DNA of 64,000 nt, taken from the NCBI GenBank assembly GCA_934154805.1, contig CAKPGM010000006.1:7443-71442 (forward strand). Direction: 5' to 3'. Below, piece after piece: positions 35,657-45,957 of this stretch. The notes under the pieces are model-generated. The model saw nothing but the letters and a program-made list of their open reading frames with translations, did not search any database and had not been told where the DNA came from. Source of the DNA: an uncultured Clostridia bacterium (GTDB lineage Bacteria; Bacillota; Clostridia; TANB77; CAG-508). Every line of letters begins with the position of its first letter. Position 1 is the first letter of the stretch. The position numbers and the translations under genes were made by a program.

Positions 35657-38600
35657 ATGAAGATAGCATATGTAAAAGAAAATCTTAGAAAAATAAGCAA
35701 GACAAAAAGTAGATTTATATCATTAATGCTTATAGTAATGTTAGGAGTTCTATTCTTTTCAGGAATGAACTCTGTTTCGCCTGATATGGAAGACACTCTT
35801 AATAAATATTTAAAAGATTATAATGTATCAGATGTACAAATAATATCAGCATTGGGATTTACTCAGGAGGATGTTGATGAAATAGAAAAGATCAACAATG
35901 TAGTTGAAGTAAAGCCTGGATTTTTGTATGATGTAATCTTAGAACACAATGGGAAAAGACTTCCAGTAAGACTGAACTCTATAGAAACAGAACAAGATGT
36001 AAATAAAATGCAAATTATAGAAGGAAAAAACATAGAGAGTCTTGATGAGTGTCTAGTGGATGAGAGATTAAGTACGATTTATGGCTATAAAATAGGAGAT
36101 AAATTTAGTTTTAAAAGTGGAACTGAAGATGATATAAACGAAGATTTAACAAATACACAATATACTATAGTTGGAAAGGCTAGAAATCCTGCATATATTT
36201 CTAAATTTTATGGCTCAACTAACCTAGAAAATGGAGAGTTAATGGGATGTGTTTATGTATCAAAAGATGTATTTAAATCAGACATATATTCTAATATATA
36301 TGTAAAAACAAATGTGCCTAATGATACATTAAAGACAAGCAAGGAGTATGAGAATAAATTAGAACCAATTGTAAAACAAATTGAAGAAATCGGAGAAAAA
36401 CGAGCAGAAGTAAGATACAAGGAAATATATGACGAGAATTATGAAAAATTACAAGAAGCAAAAGATAAGCTACAAAACGCTAAAACAGAATTGCAAGATG
36501 CAAAAGATGCCTTATATGATGCTAGAAATCAACTTAATAATTTGTCAAGGCAGATATATCTTGGAAGTGTAAAGCTAAATAGAACAGTTATTGATACTGA
36601 CAATTTATTTAAACAATATGATGAAAAATTAAACTTAGCTAGAGCTGAATTAGCGGAGAATACAGATAAATTAAAAGATGCAGAAGAACAAATAGAAGAT
36701 GGCAAACAAGCCTTGGAGAAGGCAAAACAAGAATATACACAAAATGAAAAACAGTTAAATGAACTTGATAGTCAGATAAATACATTAATATATACATTGG
36801 CAGGTATGGATAATACTTCGGGAGAATATGCTGTATTAAAAAGAAAGATAGAATATCTAGAGAATACATATTCACAAGGAATACAAAAATTATCAGAAGC
36901 TAAAGCAGAAATTGACTCTAATGAACAAGAGTTATTAGAAAAACAAAAAGAACTTGAAACATCAAAGCAAAAATTAGATATAGCACAAGTTGAATTTAAT
37001 AATAGTGATGTGGAACTTACTCTACAAAAATCAAACTACAATATTCAGGTTGCTAAAAATCAAAGTAATCTAACTTACTATCAAGAAATTTTACGAAAAG
37101 GCAATATAGAATATTTCAAAAAACAAGATGAATATAAAAAAGAATCAGAAAAAGCATTAAGTAAAATAACTGAGAAAGAAAAAGAAGTAAAAGATGCTGA
37201 AACAACATTAGAAAAATTAGATGGAAAATGGCATATAATTGGACTATATGATAATCAAGGTTTTGTGTCATTTAAGAATGATTTAGAGAAAATAGGAATT
37301 ATGGGAAAGGTATTTCCGGTAATATTCTTTGTTGTGGCAGCATTGGTATCAATTACGACAATTGCAAGAATGATTGAAGAAGATAGAATGACAATTGCAA
37401 CAGAAAAAGCATTAGGATACAGCAGATTCTATATAGTAATAAAATATGTACTATATTCACTATTGTCATCGTTAATAGGACTAGTACTTGGAACAATAAT
37501 TGGAAGTTATATTATTACTAATGTACTATACTCAGCTTATCGAGCCTTGTATTCTGTTCCAGAATTAGAGATGAGTATTAATAGAATTTGCTTGTTAATA
37601 GCTTCCGTTATAACATTTGCATCAACAGTATTATGTGCAATAATTGTAACAGTAAAAGAAGTAAAAGGAAGTACTGCAGAATTGATGAGACCAAAAGCTC
37701 CAAGAGAAGGAAAGCAAATATTCCTAGAGAAAATTCCGAGCTTCTGGGAAAGATTAAGTTTCTTATTCAAAATTAGTATAAGAAATATATTTAGATATAA
37801 ACGTAGATTATTTATGACAATAATAGGAATTGCAGGTTGTACAGCATTAGTTTATACGGGAATATCGCTAAAGAATTCTATTGACGAAATCGGAGCAAAA
37901 CAATTTGGAGATATAAAATTCTATAATATACAAATAAACTTAAAACATGATATGTCAGCAGAAGAAGCAAGTGAAGTAATTGAAAATATAAGAAAAATAG
38001 ATAAAATTACAAATGCAGACTTAGTAAGAGAAAGATCAACTGACATAGAAACAGACGGCGCAAATAAATCAGTTTTCTATATGGTAGGAGAGTCAGATGC
38101 TTTACCAAAGTATATAAAATTGCAAAATAGAAAGAACAAAGCTAAAATTGATCTAACAGATGCAGGAATTATAATAACAGAAAAGCTTGCAGAGGAATTG
38201 AAACTGGAAGTGGGAGATACTGTTACATTAAGAAGCGGAGAAAAGCAGGGAACAACCCAGATAATAGGCGTAACGGAAAACTATTTGTACAATTACATAT
38301 ATATGACTTCTACAACATATAAATATGTATATAATGAAGATGTTGAATACAATGAGATATTAGCAGATACAGTAGAAATAAACAATACACAAGAAAATGA
38401 GTTAGCACAAGCTATTAAAGAAGACTCGAAAGTAAGTGGAATAGTGCTAATGAGAGTAATAAATGACGAGTATAAATCAAGCTTAGGGGGACTCTCAAGT
38501 ATAGTATTTCTATGTGTTGGTTGTGCAAGCTTGCTAGCATTTATAGTATTATTTAATTTGAATAGTATCAATATAGAAGAAAGAAAAAGAGAGCTTGCAA

Positions 38601-38893
38601 CAATTAAAGTACTTGGATTTTACAATAAAGAAGTATCTAGTTATGTATTTAGAGAAAACATAATGCTTACAATAATTGGAGGATTAATAGGACTAGTATT
38701 AGGAATGTTAATATTAGGACCAATAATGAAGAGCGCAGAGGTAGAAACAATATATCTTCCAATAAGATTAAACTGGATGACATTTATAATATCATTTGCA
38801 ATAACAATGCTATTTACAATAATTACAGATAAGTTAATGAATAGAAGATTAAGAAAAATAAATATGATAGAATCTCTAAAAAGTGTCGAGTAA
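35657..38893 (+). CDS. FtsX-like ABC permease with large coiled-coil domain
   Basis: A 1078-residue protein. An N-terminal helix (about residues 17-39) and MacB-like periplasmic region are followed by a coiled coil rich in Gln, Glu and Lys at about 255-530. Then come an FtsX domain with three helices (about 550-670), a second extracytoplasmic domain, and a second FtsX domain (about 945-1075). It works with the preceding ATPase. The long coiled coil suggests contact with a cell-wall hydrolase or partner outside the membrane, as for FtsEX and YknYZ-type systems. Confidence 0.9.
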   Translation: MKIAYVKENLRKISKTKSRFISLMLIVMLGVLFFSGMNSVSPDMEDTLNKYLKDYNVSDVQIISALGFTQEDVDEIEKINNVVEVKPGFLYDVILEHNGKRLPVRLNSIETEQDVNKMQIIEGKNIESLDECLVDERLSTIYGYKIGDKFSFKSGTEDDINEDLTNTQYTIVGKARNPAYISKFYGSTNLENGELMGCVYVSKDVFKSDIYSNIYVKTNVPNDTLKTSKEYENKLEPIVKQIEEIGEKRAEVRYKEIYDENYEKLQEAKDKLQNAKTELQDAKDALYDARNQLNNLSRQIYLGSVKLNRTVIDTDNLFKQYDEKLNLARAELAENTDKLKDAEEQIEDGKQALEKAKQEYTQNEKQLNELDSQINTLIYTLAGMDNTSGEYAVLKRKIEYLENTYSQGIQKLSEAKAEIDSNEQELLEKQKELETSKQKLDIAQVEFNNSDVELTLQKSNYNIQVAKNQSNLTYYQEILRKGNIEYFKKQDEYKKESEKALSKITEKEKEVKDAETTLEKLDGKWHIIGLYDNQGFVSFKNDLEKIGIMGKVFPVIFFVVAALVSITTIARMIEEDRMTIATEKALGYSRFYIVIKYVLYSLLSSLIGLVLGTIIGSYIITNVLYSAYRALYSVPELEMSINRICLLIASVITFASTVLCAIIVTVKEVKGSTAELMRPKAPREGKQIFLEKIPSFWERLSFLFKISIRNIFRYKRRLFMTIIGIAGCTALVYTGISLKNSIDEIGAKQFGDIKFYNIQINLKHDMSAEEASEVIENIRKIDKITNADLVRERSTDIETDGANKSVFYMVGESDALPKYIKLQNRKNKAKIDLTDAGIIITEKLAEELKLEVGDTVTLRSGEKQGTTQIIGVTENYLYNYIYMTSTTYKYVYNEDVEYNEILADTVEINNTQENELAQAIKEDSKVSGIVLMRVINDEYKSSLGGLSSIVFLCVGCASLLAFIVLFNLNSINIEERKRELATIKVLGFYNKEVSSYVFRENIMLTIIGGLIGLVLGMLILGPIMKSAEVETIYLPIRLNWMTFIISFAITMLFTIITDKLMNRRLRKINMIESLKSVE

Positions 38894-39026
38894 TTCTAAT
38901 GTTATTAAAATACTTGAATAATATAGATTGTTGTGATAGTATATACACAATATAACAAACAAGATGATATTATATAGTAAAACAATAAGGAAAGGAGAGT
39001 ATTGATTTTATCAATACATAAAAGAT

Positions 39027-40268
39027 ATGAATATAATAGAGCAAGCAAAAGCTATATTAAAGGAGAATAACCAAGATAAATTATTAAATATGATAGATAA
39101 AATAGATGAGCAAGCAAAAGAAAAATTAGCACAACAAGTAATAGAATTAGATTTTAAACAATTAAATAGTTTATATGAAGAAACAAGGGAAAAACCAGAG
39201 ATACTAGAAAAGAAACTAGAACATATAAAATATATAGATGAATATAAATTATCTGAAGATAAATCAAAAATATATACTGATTTAGGTGAAGAGATAATAA
39301 AAAATAATCAATATGCAGTAGTAACAATGGCTGGTGGCCAAGGAACAAGACTTGGACATAAAGGACCAAAAGGAACATTTAAAATAGATGTAAAACCAGA
39401 GCCAAAATATCTGTTCCAAATATTAGCAGAAAGCCTAGAAAGAGCTAATAAAAAATATGGAGTGGTATTACCTTGGTACATAATGACGAGTACAGAAAAC
39501 AATAAAGAAACAGTAAAATTCTTTGAAGAGAATAATTATTTTGGCTATGATGAATCAAAGGTTAAATTCTTTACTCAAGGAAATTTACCATTATTGTTTA
39601 CTGATGGACAGTTAGTTCTAGATAAAGATTATAGTATAAAACTAGCAGCTGATGGAAATGGCTGCATATATAAGGCAATGGCTGAAACTGGAATAATCTC
39701 AGAAATGAGAGAAAAAGGAATCAAATGGATTTTTATAGGATCAGTAGATAATGTATTATTAAATATGGTAGATCCGATATTGATAGGACTTACAATAAAT
39801 CAAAACAATGAAATAGCTTCAAAATCTATTGCAAAAAAAGATCCAAGTGAAAGGGTTGGAGTATTTTGTAAGGCAAATGGAGTACCATCAGTTATAGAAT
39901 ATAGTGAGCTACCAAAAGAAATGGCAGAACTAAGAGATGAAGACGGAGAGCTTTTATATGGAGAAGCTCATATAATGTGCAATTTATTTAGTATAGATGC
40001 ATTAGAAGAAATATCAAAACAAAACTTACCATATCATGTAGCTAACAAGAAAACAAATTATATGAATGAAAATGGGGAGTTTATTGAGGTGACAGAACCA
40101 AACGCATATAAATTCGAAGCTTTTATATTTGATGCTTTTAACTACTTTGATAACATATCGATACTAAGAGGAAAAAGAGAATGTGATTTTGCTCCTGTAA
40201 AAAATAAAACAGGAAATGATAGCCCAGAAACAGCAAGAGAATTATACAACAATTACTGGAACAAATAG
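39027..40268 (+). CDS. UDP-sugar pyrophosphorylase (UDPGP/UAP1 family)
   Basis: A 413-residue nucleotidyltransferase with the signature TMAGGQGTRLGHKGPKGTF (about residue 99), GNLPLLFTDG and SVDNVLLNMVDP. It resembles the eukaryotic-type UDP-N-acetylhexosamine pyrophosphorylase more than GlmU. It makes a UDP-sugar from UTP and a sugar 1-phosphate. The following gene encodes a hexapeptide acyltransferase, so the two may replace bifunctional GlmU. Confidence 0.9.
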   Translation: MNIIEQAKAILKENNQDKLLNMIDKIDEQAKEKLAQQVIELDFKQLNSLYEETREKPEILEKKLEHIKYIDEYKLSEDKSKIYTDLGEEIIKNNQYAVVTMAGGQGTRLGHKGPKGTFKIDVKPEPKYLFQILAESLERANKKYGVVLPWYIMTSTENNKETVKFFEENNYFGYDESKVKFFTQGNLPLLFTDGQLVLDKDYSIKLAADGNGCIYKAMAETGIISEMREKGIKWIFIGSVDNVLLNMVDPILIGLTINQNNEIASKSIAKKDPSERVGVFCKANGVPSVIEYSELPKEMAELRDEDGELLYGEAHIMCNLFSIDALEEISKQNLPYHVANKKTNYMNENGEFIEVTEPNAYKFEAFIFDAFNYFDNISILRGKRECDFAPVKNKTGNDSPETARELYNNYWNK

Positions 40269-40281
40269 AAAGGAAAATAAT

Positions 40282-40947
40282 ATGGAAAATTGTAAAATTG
40301 TAAATTTATATAATTTAGATGAAACAATAGCAAAAGACTTACTATTAAAATTCACATACCCTTGGGAAACTTTACCACACATAAAAGATTACATACTAGA
40401 GATTGGAAATACTCTTCCAAAAGAAGAATATGATAAAGTGGGTGAAGACGTGTGGATTCACAAAACAGCAAAAGTATATGAAACTGCATATATACATGGG
40501 CCTGCTATAATTTGTAAAGATGCAGAAATAAGACACTGTGCATTTATTCGTGCAAATGCAATAGTGGGAGAAGGAGCAGTTGTAGGAAACTCAACAGAAT
40601 TAAAAAATGTAATATTGTTCAATAAGGTACAAGTTCCACATTATAACTATGTTGGAGATTCAATATTAGGATACAAAGCCCATATGGGAGCAGGATCAAT
40701 AATGTCTAATGTAAAATCTGATAAAAAACTAGTAGTTATAAAAGATGGAAAAGAAAAAATAGAAACAGGCATAAAGAAAATAGGAGCAATGTTGGGAGAT
40801 GAAGTGGAAATAGGATGTGGCAGTGTACTAAATCCAGGAACAATAGTTGGAAAACATACTAACATCTATCCATTATCATCAGTAAGAGGCGTAATACCAG
40901 CAAATAGCATATATAAAAATAAAAACGAAATAGTAGAAAAATATTAA
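40282..40947 (+). CDS. Left-handed beta-helix acyltransferase (GlmU-like C half)
   Basis: A 221-residue hexapeptide-repeat protein. Repeats run from HGPAIICKDAEIRHCAFIRANAIVG through IGAMLGDEVEIGCGSVLNPGTIVG. The layout matches the acetyltransferase half of GlmU-like enzymes. ATG 40282 follows AAAGGAAAA, 13 bases after the pyrophosphorylase stop. It probably transfers an acetyl group to a hexosamine phosphate for cell-wall precursors. Confidence 0.85.
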   Translation: MENCKIVNLYNLDETIAKDLLLKFTYPWETLPHIKDYILEIGNTLPKEEYDKVGEDVWIHKTAKVYETAYIHGPAIICKDAEIRHCAFIRANAIVGEGAVVGNSTELKNVILFNKVQVPHYNYVGDSILGYKAHMGAGSIMSNVKSDKKLVVIKDGKEKIETGIKKIGAMLGDEVEIGCGSVLNPGTIVGKHTNIYPLSSVRGVIPANSIYKNKNEIVEKY

Positions 40948-40951
40948 AATT

Positions 40952-40985
40952 AAAGTCGAGCAAAATATAAAACGCTCGACTTTTT
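40952..40985 (+). terminator. Terminator of the UDP-sugar operon
   Basis: AAGTCGAGC and GCTCGACTT form a 9-base stem followed by TTTA. Confidence 0.88.
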
Positions 40986-41009
40986 ACGTGGGAATCCCTT
41001 CTATTTATC

Positions 41010-41381
41010 TTATTGTTGATCAGGAATAAAGAAATCTACAACACCATAGATTAAAGCACCAATTATAGCTGCAACCCAAGAAATTGAATATCCAGCAACA
41101 AAATACTGTGTTACATATAAAACAGCTACTGCTAAAATGAATCCTACAAATCCTTTTCCGAATGCACTAGCATGTAAGCCAGTAAAGGTTGCTAGTAGGT
41201 AGTCTACTACAGTTAAAACAACTGCTGCTAAAGCCAAAGCCCAAACATTACTTATTGTAAAACCTGGTGTGAAAAAGGCTGTTATTGCAAGAATAATTGC
41301 AGAAGTTACAAATCTTAAAATAACTTGACCAAAAGTATTAGGACGAGCAGAACTTCTTGTGTTAATATTATTGTTATCCAT
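41010..41381 (-). CDS. Phage holin family (4-TM) membrane protein
   Basis: A 123-residue protein with four hydrophobic helices, starting after a polar N-terminus (MDNNNINTRSSARPN). The pattern VTSAIILAITAFFTPGFTI, VVLTVVDYLLATFTG and GALIYGVVDFF fits the Phage_holin_4_2 family, widespread in chromosomes and not necessarily phage-derived. No phage genes are nearby. The role is unknown. Confidence 0.75.
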   Translation of the reverse strand: MDNNNINTRSSARPNTFGQVILRFVTSAIILAITAFFTPGFTISNVWALALAAVVLTVVDYLLATFTGLHASAFGKGFVGFILAVAVLYVTQYFVAGYSISWVAAIIGALIYGVVDFFIPDQQ

Positions 41382-41508
41382 AAAAAAACCTCCCCATAAT
41401 GTAATTTAATCATATTATTTGCAAAAAAAATAAATTTATTCATTCAAAAAATGAATAAATAAAATATAAAAGCTAAAAATAAATAAAAAATGTTAGGAAG
41501 TTTTTTAT

Positions 41509-42222
41509 ATGTTAGCAACTTTTATTAGATCGATTGTAATTTATATAATTGTATTAATAGTAATGAGATTAATGGGAAAAAGAGAAATTGGACAGATGCA
41601 ACCGTTCGAACTCGCAATATCAATAATGATAGCAGACCTGGCATCAATTCCAATGACAGAAATAGGAATACCCATATCAAATGGAATAATACCAATACTA
41701 GGACTTTTATTGATGCATTTAATTATATCAGTCTTAAACTTAAAAAGTAGTAAAATGAGAGAATTAATCTGTGGTAAACCAACAATATTAATATGCAAGG
41801 GAAAAATCGACGAAGAAAAATTAAAAAAAGAAAGATTTACTTTAAACGAATTGGAAGAAAAATTAAGAAGCAATAATGTTATGAATATTGGAGATGTTGA
41901 ATACGCAATACTTGAAACTAGTGGAGATATATCAGTAGTACAAAAGCCAAACAAAAGAGCAGTAACACCGGAGGACTTTGATATTATGCCAGAATTTGAA
42001 GGAATGGCATATAACCTTGTAATAGACGGAAAAGTAATGACAAAGAATTTACAACAAATTGGCAAGAATTATGAATGGCTAAAAAAACAAACAAACAAAT
42101 TTCAAATGATGCCAGAAGAAGCTTTGATAGTAACAGTAAATGCAAAAGGTGATTTCTATTGTCAAAAGAAACTTAGCAAAAAAGAACTAAAAGAAAATAA
42201 AAAAACAGATGGCAATTTTTAG
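41509..42222 (+). CDS. DUF421 (YetF-like) membrane protein
   Basis: A 237-residue protein with three N-terminal helices containing MRLMGKREIGQMQPFELAISIMIADLASIPM, then a two-lobed cytosolic domain (DUF421). Related YetF and YrbG proteins are linked to spore or envelope biology, but the activity is unknown. The DUF4363 gene follows after 15 bases, a common pairing in Clostridia. Confidence 0.9.
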   Translation: MLATFIRSIVIYIIVLIVMRLMGKREIGQMQPFELAISIMIADLASIPMTEIGIPISNGIIPILGLLLMHLIISVLNLKSSKMRELICGKPTILICKGKIDEEKLKKERFTLNELEEKLRSNNVMNIGDVEYAILETSGDISVVQKPNKRAVTPEDFDIMPEFEGMAYNLVIDGKVMTKNLQQIGKNYEWLKKQTNKFQMMPEEALIVTVNAKGDFYCQKKLSKKELKENKKTDGNF

Positions 42223-42237
42223 TCAGAGGAGGGAAAA

Positions 42238-42639
42238 ATGCAGAAAGAAATAATAATTGTATTGATAATTATTGTGATAATAATTGCTGCACACGTGCTA
42301 ACGCAAAATTATACAAAAAGCTGTGTAAAAGAAATGGATATAAAACTGAGTGAGATAGACGAATATGCAAGAAGGCTAGAAAAAGAGGAAGAAACAGATA
42401 AGGAAGAATTAGCAAATAAAATAGAAAGAATGCAACAAGAATGGAGAAAAATGAATAGAAATCTAGCTTTTTATATAGAACATGATGAATTGGAAAAAGT
42501 AAATACATCGCTGACACTTATGAAAGGCTACTTGGAAATGGAAGACTATAGCCAAGGAGTGCCAGAACTTGAGAACTGTATTTACATTCTATACCATATT
42601 CAAGACAAACAATCATTAAAAATAATAAATCTATTTTAG
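42238..42639 (+). CDS. DUF4363 protein
   Basis: A 133-residue protein with one N-terminal membrane helix and a helical extracytoplasmic domain containing MQQEWRKMNRNLAFYIEHDELEKV, as in DUF4363. It is co-transcribed with DUF421 and probably works with it at the membrane. Confidence 0.85.
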   Translation: MQKEIIIVLIIIVIIIAAHVLTQNYTKSCVKEMDIKLSEIDEYARRLEKEEETDKEELANKIERMQQEWRKMNRNLAFYIEHDELEKVNTSLTLMKGYLEMEDYSQGVPELENCIYILYHIQDKQSLKIINLF

Positions 42640-42664
42640 AAGATGGAAAGTCTAAATTTAATAT

Positions 42665-42703
42665 AAACCCTCAATATTAGACAAAATATAATATTGAAGG
42701 TTT
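42665..42703 (+). terminator. Terminator of the DUF421/DUF4363 operon
   Basis: AACC-CAATATTA pairs with TAATATTG-GGTT and is followed by a T-rich tail. The remaining stretch to 42894 shows no gene. Confidence 0.65.
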
Positions 42704-42894
42704 ATTTTATGTCGAAACTTGATATACGATTTTGCTAGACAAACCAGCATATAAGCGTTATAATAAGGTTGTTATAACAAATTAAATTGATTCATATGAA
42801 TTTAAATTTTAATCTAAAAAAATTGGATCTGAAATAAAATCCCAAAAAAAGAATGTAATATTACTTGCTAAGAATATCTAAAGGAGGAGTGCGT

Positions 42895-43797
42895 TTGGAA
42901 GAAACAAAAAAAGAAGTAAAATTATTACAACCAAAGATAGATATAGTGTTTCAAAGTTTGTTTAATAAGAAAAACGAAGAAATAACAAAAAGTTTTATAG
43001 AAGCACTATTAGATGAAAAAGTAAACTCAATAGAGATAAACGATACAAAGGAATTAACAAGAGACAAGCCAATGAATAAATTAGGAATATTAGATTTAGA
43101 ATTAGATATAAATAATAAAGAGAAAGTAGATGTGGAAGTTCAACTGTTAAAGAATGATGAATTCATACATAGATTATTATATTATTGGTCAAGACTGTAT
43201 TCAAAGCAAATGCAAAGAGGAGAAGAGTATACAAAAGCAAAAAGAGTGGTAATAATAGCAATAGTAGATTTTGAGATAGATATAACCAAGGAGTTAAGAA
43301 AAATGGAAACGGTATGGAACATAAGAGAAAAAGAAAAAACGGAGAAAGTGTTGACAGACCTATTAGAAATACGTATAATAAACCTAAGGAGAGTAAGAGA
43401 AGCATACCAAAAAGATAAGGAGAATAAAAAGAACCAATGGGTAATGTTTTTAGAAGATCCGAATTCTAAGGAGGTAAAAGAAATAATGGAGAAAAATGAA
43501 GATGTAAAAAAAGCAATAATAACAGTCAAAGAAATGAGCGAAGATGAGAAAATGGAAAGACTAGCAGAACTAAGAGAAAAGGCAATAAGAGATGAAAAAG
43601 CATTATATAATACTGGAATTAGAGAAGGAACAGAAATAGGAAAAAAACTTGGTGAAAAACTTGGAAGAGAAGAAGGAGAACAGAGGAAAACAAAAGAAAT
43701 TGCAAAGAAGATGTTATCTAAAGGCATAAGAGTAAAAGAAATAATAGAACTTACAGGATTAACAGAAGAAGAAATAGAGGAATTAAAGAATAAGTAA
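42895..43797 (+). CDS. Rpn family nuclease / PD-(D/E)XK transposase-like protein
   Basis: A 300-residue protein. The N-terminal LLQPKIDIVFQSLFN, LDLELDINNKEKVDVEVQLLKND (PD-(D/E)XK core with D-x-E-x-Q) and YYWSRLYSKQMQRGEEY match Rpn/recombination-promoting nucleases. The C-terminus is a charged helix ending in a small ELTGLTEEEIEEL motif. TTG 42895 is preferred because AAAGGAGG lies 7-14 bases upstream. Members cut DNA and are often multi-copy with variable C-termini. It lies beside the prepilin B inversion site. Confidence 0.88.
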   Translation: MEETKKEVKLLQPKIDIVFQSLFNKKNEEITKSFIEALLDEKVNSIEINDTKELTRDKPMNKLGILDLELDINNKEKVDVEVQLLKNDEFIHRLLYYWSRLYSKQMQRGEEYTKAKRVVIIAIVDFEIDITKELRKMETVWNIREKEKTEKVLTDLLEIRIINLRRVREAYQKDKENKKNQWVMFLEDPNSKEVKEIMEKNEDVKKAIITVKEMSEDEKMERLAELREKAIRDEKALYNTGIREGTEIGKKLGEKLGREEGEQRKTKEIAKKMLSKGIRVKEIIELTGLTEEEIEELKNK

Positions 43798-43802
43798 TAA
43801 TA

Positions 43803-43850
43803 ACTAAAAACAACTGATAGTGAATAAATTTTACTGTCGGTTGTTTTTAT
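43803..43850. terminator. Terminator left of inversion element B
   Basis: AAAAACAAC-GATAGT pairs with ACTGTC-GTTGTTTTT, T-rich on both strands. It ends the nuclease transcript, and on the minus strand it blocks the outward promoter of element B. Confidence 0.78.
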
Positions 43851-43879
43851 AAAATAATATCCAATTTATAAAATTTTTA

Positions 43880-44053
43880 ATTAAATAAATAATTTAATTA
43901 AAAATTTTATACTAAATATATAGCATAACTGTAAGAAAAAATCAATACCGAGAAAATATATTTAAACAAGAATCAAAAAAATCAGAGGACATAAAACATT
44001 AGAACAACAAGGATTATACAAAATTGTTGTTTTTATTAAATTATTTATTTAAT
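43880..44053. promoter_or_regulatory. Invertible promoter element B (OFF orientation)
   Basis: The left site ATTAAAT-AAATA-ATTTAAT (43880-43898) and right site ATTAAAT-TATTT-ATTTAAT (44035-44053) are exact inverted copies. The minus-directed promoter inside is TTGATT (43945-43940), 17 bases, TATATA (43922-43917). The sites are 174 bases end to end, the same as in element A. Inversion would direct transcription into prepilin B. Confidence 0.85.
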
Positions 44054-44074
44054 AAAAACAAAGGAGATAGTTTT

Positions 44075-45880
44075 ATGAAAAAGATGAAAAACAAAAAGGG
44101 AATAACATTAATAGCGCTAGTTGTAACGATAGTTATAATCTTAATACTAGCAGGAATAACAGTAGGAATGGTAACAAGCGATAATGGAATATTAAAAGAA
44201 ACAAAGAGTGCAAAAACACAAGCAGAAATAGATAATGAGAAAAGTATAGTAGAAAGAGCAAAAATGCTAACAATGATGCGAGATAAAAGCGGAAAGGTAA
44301 CTATGGCAGTCTTTGAACCAGCATTAAAAGATGAAGCAGGAACAAATCCAACAGAAGTAAGTGATGTGGGAGATACAATAGAGGTACTTTTTTCAAATTC
44401 AAATAGATATTATGAAGTAGACAAAGATGGAAATGTAAGTGAACCACAAGAAATAATAAAAGATGAATATGCGGGAGATATAACAAAAGGTGGCAGATGT
44501 GATGGAAGTGAAGAAAAACCGTATGAAATAAGTTGTATAGAAGACCTAGTAGCTTTTTCTAATATGAGTAATGGCACGGGAATAAAATTAGAGAATGGCA
44601 ATGTAACTGAAATAACACAAAGTAATATGTTTCAAAATAAATATGTAGCATTGACAAGAAATCTAAATTTTAAGTCGAAATATTCGTATAATGACAGCAC
44701 GAGGACAGATTTTGGTGATTTAAACGGAGATGATACGGACGGAAACACACTAATTAATGAGATGGCGACAGGAAAAGGATTTACTCCTATAGGATATTAT
44801 CCAAGTGCTTTTGGAGGAAATTTTGATGGTAAAGAGAATGCTATATATAATTTATATATAAATAATTTAGAAGAAGAAAAAGATAGAGGATTATTTGGTA
44901 GAATGACTGGAAAATCTTGTATATCAGATCTCACTGTGACAGGAGAGATAAATTCTAATTGGGAAGCAGGAGGAATTGTAGGAGGAACTATAGAAGCCAA
45001 TGGTACTACTATAATAAATTGTACAAATAAAGTTAATATAAAAGCATACAACATAGTAGGTGGTATAGCAGGGAGTTATGTACAAACAATAAAGGAATGT
45101 AAAAATTATGGAGAGATAGAGATAACAGGACACGATTATGCTTATGGAGGAGTCGGAGGAATAATTGGATCAACTAACAATGGAAATTACACAATGAATA
45201 TTGAGAATTGTATCAATTATGGAAAAGTAAAAGGAGTGTACAATCTGGGAGGAATAGCTGGAACTTCATATAATATTACTAATATAATAAATTGCGAAAA
45301 TAATGGAATAATAGATACTCAAGAAACTTTTACAAATGTAGGAGGAATTTTGGGATGGCAAATGGGAAGCAGTGGAAACTTAATCATTTTAAATTCTAAA
45401 AATACTGGAACATTGCTTGGAAAAGGAGATAAAGGAGGAATTATAGGATGCGTTGCAGGGACTAACTGGAATAATACATCTAGAACAACCGTAAATAACT
45501 GTTATAATATTGGCAAAATTGAAAATGGAAATATAGGAGGAATAATTGGCAGACAGGGAACTACTGCATATGGGAATTATTTATATATAGAGAATTCATA
45601 TAGCATAGGAAATATGACTGGTAACACTGTAGGAAATATTATTGGAACAATAAATTATAGTTCTAAAACAGAAACAAAAACGGAGTTAAAAAATGTATAT
45701 TATGTGACAAATCCATTTATTGGAACAGGAACACTAACCAGTGGAGAAGCAACATTAAAAAGTGAATCAGAAATAAAGAGTCAAACATTCGTAGACCTGT
45801 TGAATTCAAACATAGGAGCAAATACAGACTGGAAAAAGTGGAAATTAGGAAATAATGGATATCCAACATTTGTAGATTAA
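44075..45880 (+). CDS. Prepilin B with GLUG-like beta-helix repeats
   Basis: A 601-residue paralogue of prepilin A. The signal KNKKG|ITLIALVVTIVIILILAG, the next 160 residues and the last 45 are almost identical to A; the middle repeat region (about residues 185-540) is only loosely similar. Repeats have the form GGIIG...NCxNxGxI. ATG 44075 has AAAGGAGATAG at the same distance as in A. The pattern suggests constant display ends with a variable adhesin middle. Confidence 0.85.
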   Translation: MKKMKNKKGITLIALVVTIVIILILAGITVGMVTSDNGILKETKSAKTQAEIDNEKSIVERAKMLTMMRDKSGKVTMAVFEPALKDEAGTNPTEVSDVGDTIEVLFSNSNRYYEVDKDGNVSEPQEIIKDEYAGDITKGGRCDGSEEKPYEISCIEDLVAFSNMSNGTGIKLENGNVTEITQSNMFQNKYVALTRNLNFKSKYSYNDSTRTDFGDLNGDDTDGNTLINEMATGKGFTPIGYYPSAFGGNFDGKENAIYNLYINNLEEEKDRGLFGRMTGKSCISDLTVTGEINSNWEAGGIVGGTIEANGTTIINCTNKVNIKAYNIVGGIAGSYVQTIKECKNYGEIEITGHDYAYGGVGGIIGSTNNGNYTMNIENCINYGKVKGVYNLGGIAGTSYNITNIINCENNGIIDTQETFTNVGGILGWQMGSSGNLIILNSKNTGTLLGKGDKGGIIGCVAGTNWNNTSRTTVNNCYNIGKIENGNIGGIIGRQGTTAYGNYLYIENSYSIGNMTGNTVGNIIGTINYSSKTETKTELKNVYYVTNPFIGTGTLTSGEATLKSESEIKSQTFVDLLNSNIGANTDWKKWKLGNNGYPTFVD

Positions 45881-45957
45881 GGATAAAACTTATCTTGTAA
45901 TATTCCATCTTCAATGGTATAATGGATTATATGAAAAACAGTAAAGAAGGATGGAAA

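Noticed and set aside
41010..41381. Prophage signal from the holin-like gene
   Set aside because: No other phage genes nearby; this four-helix family is common in chromosomes.
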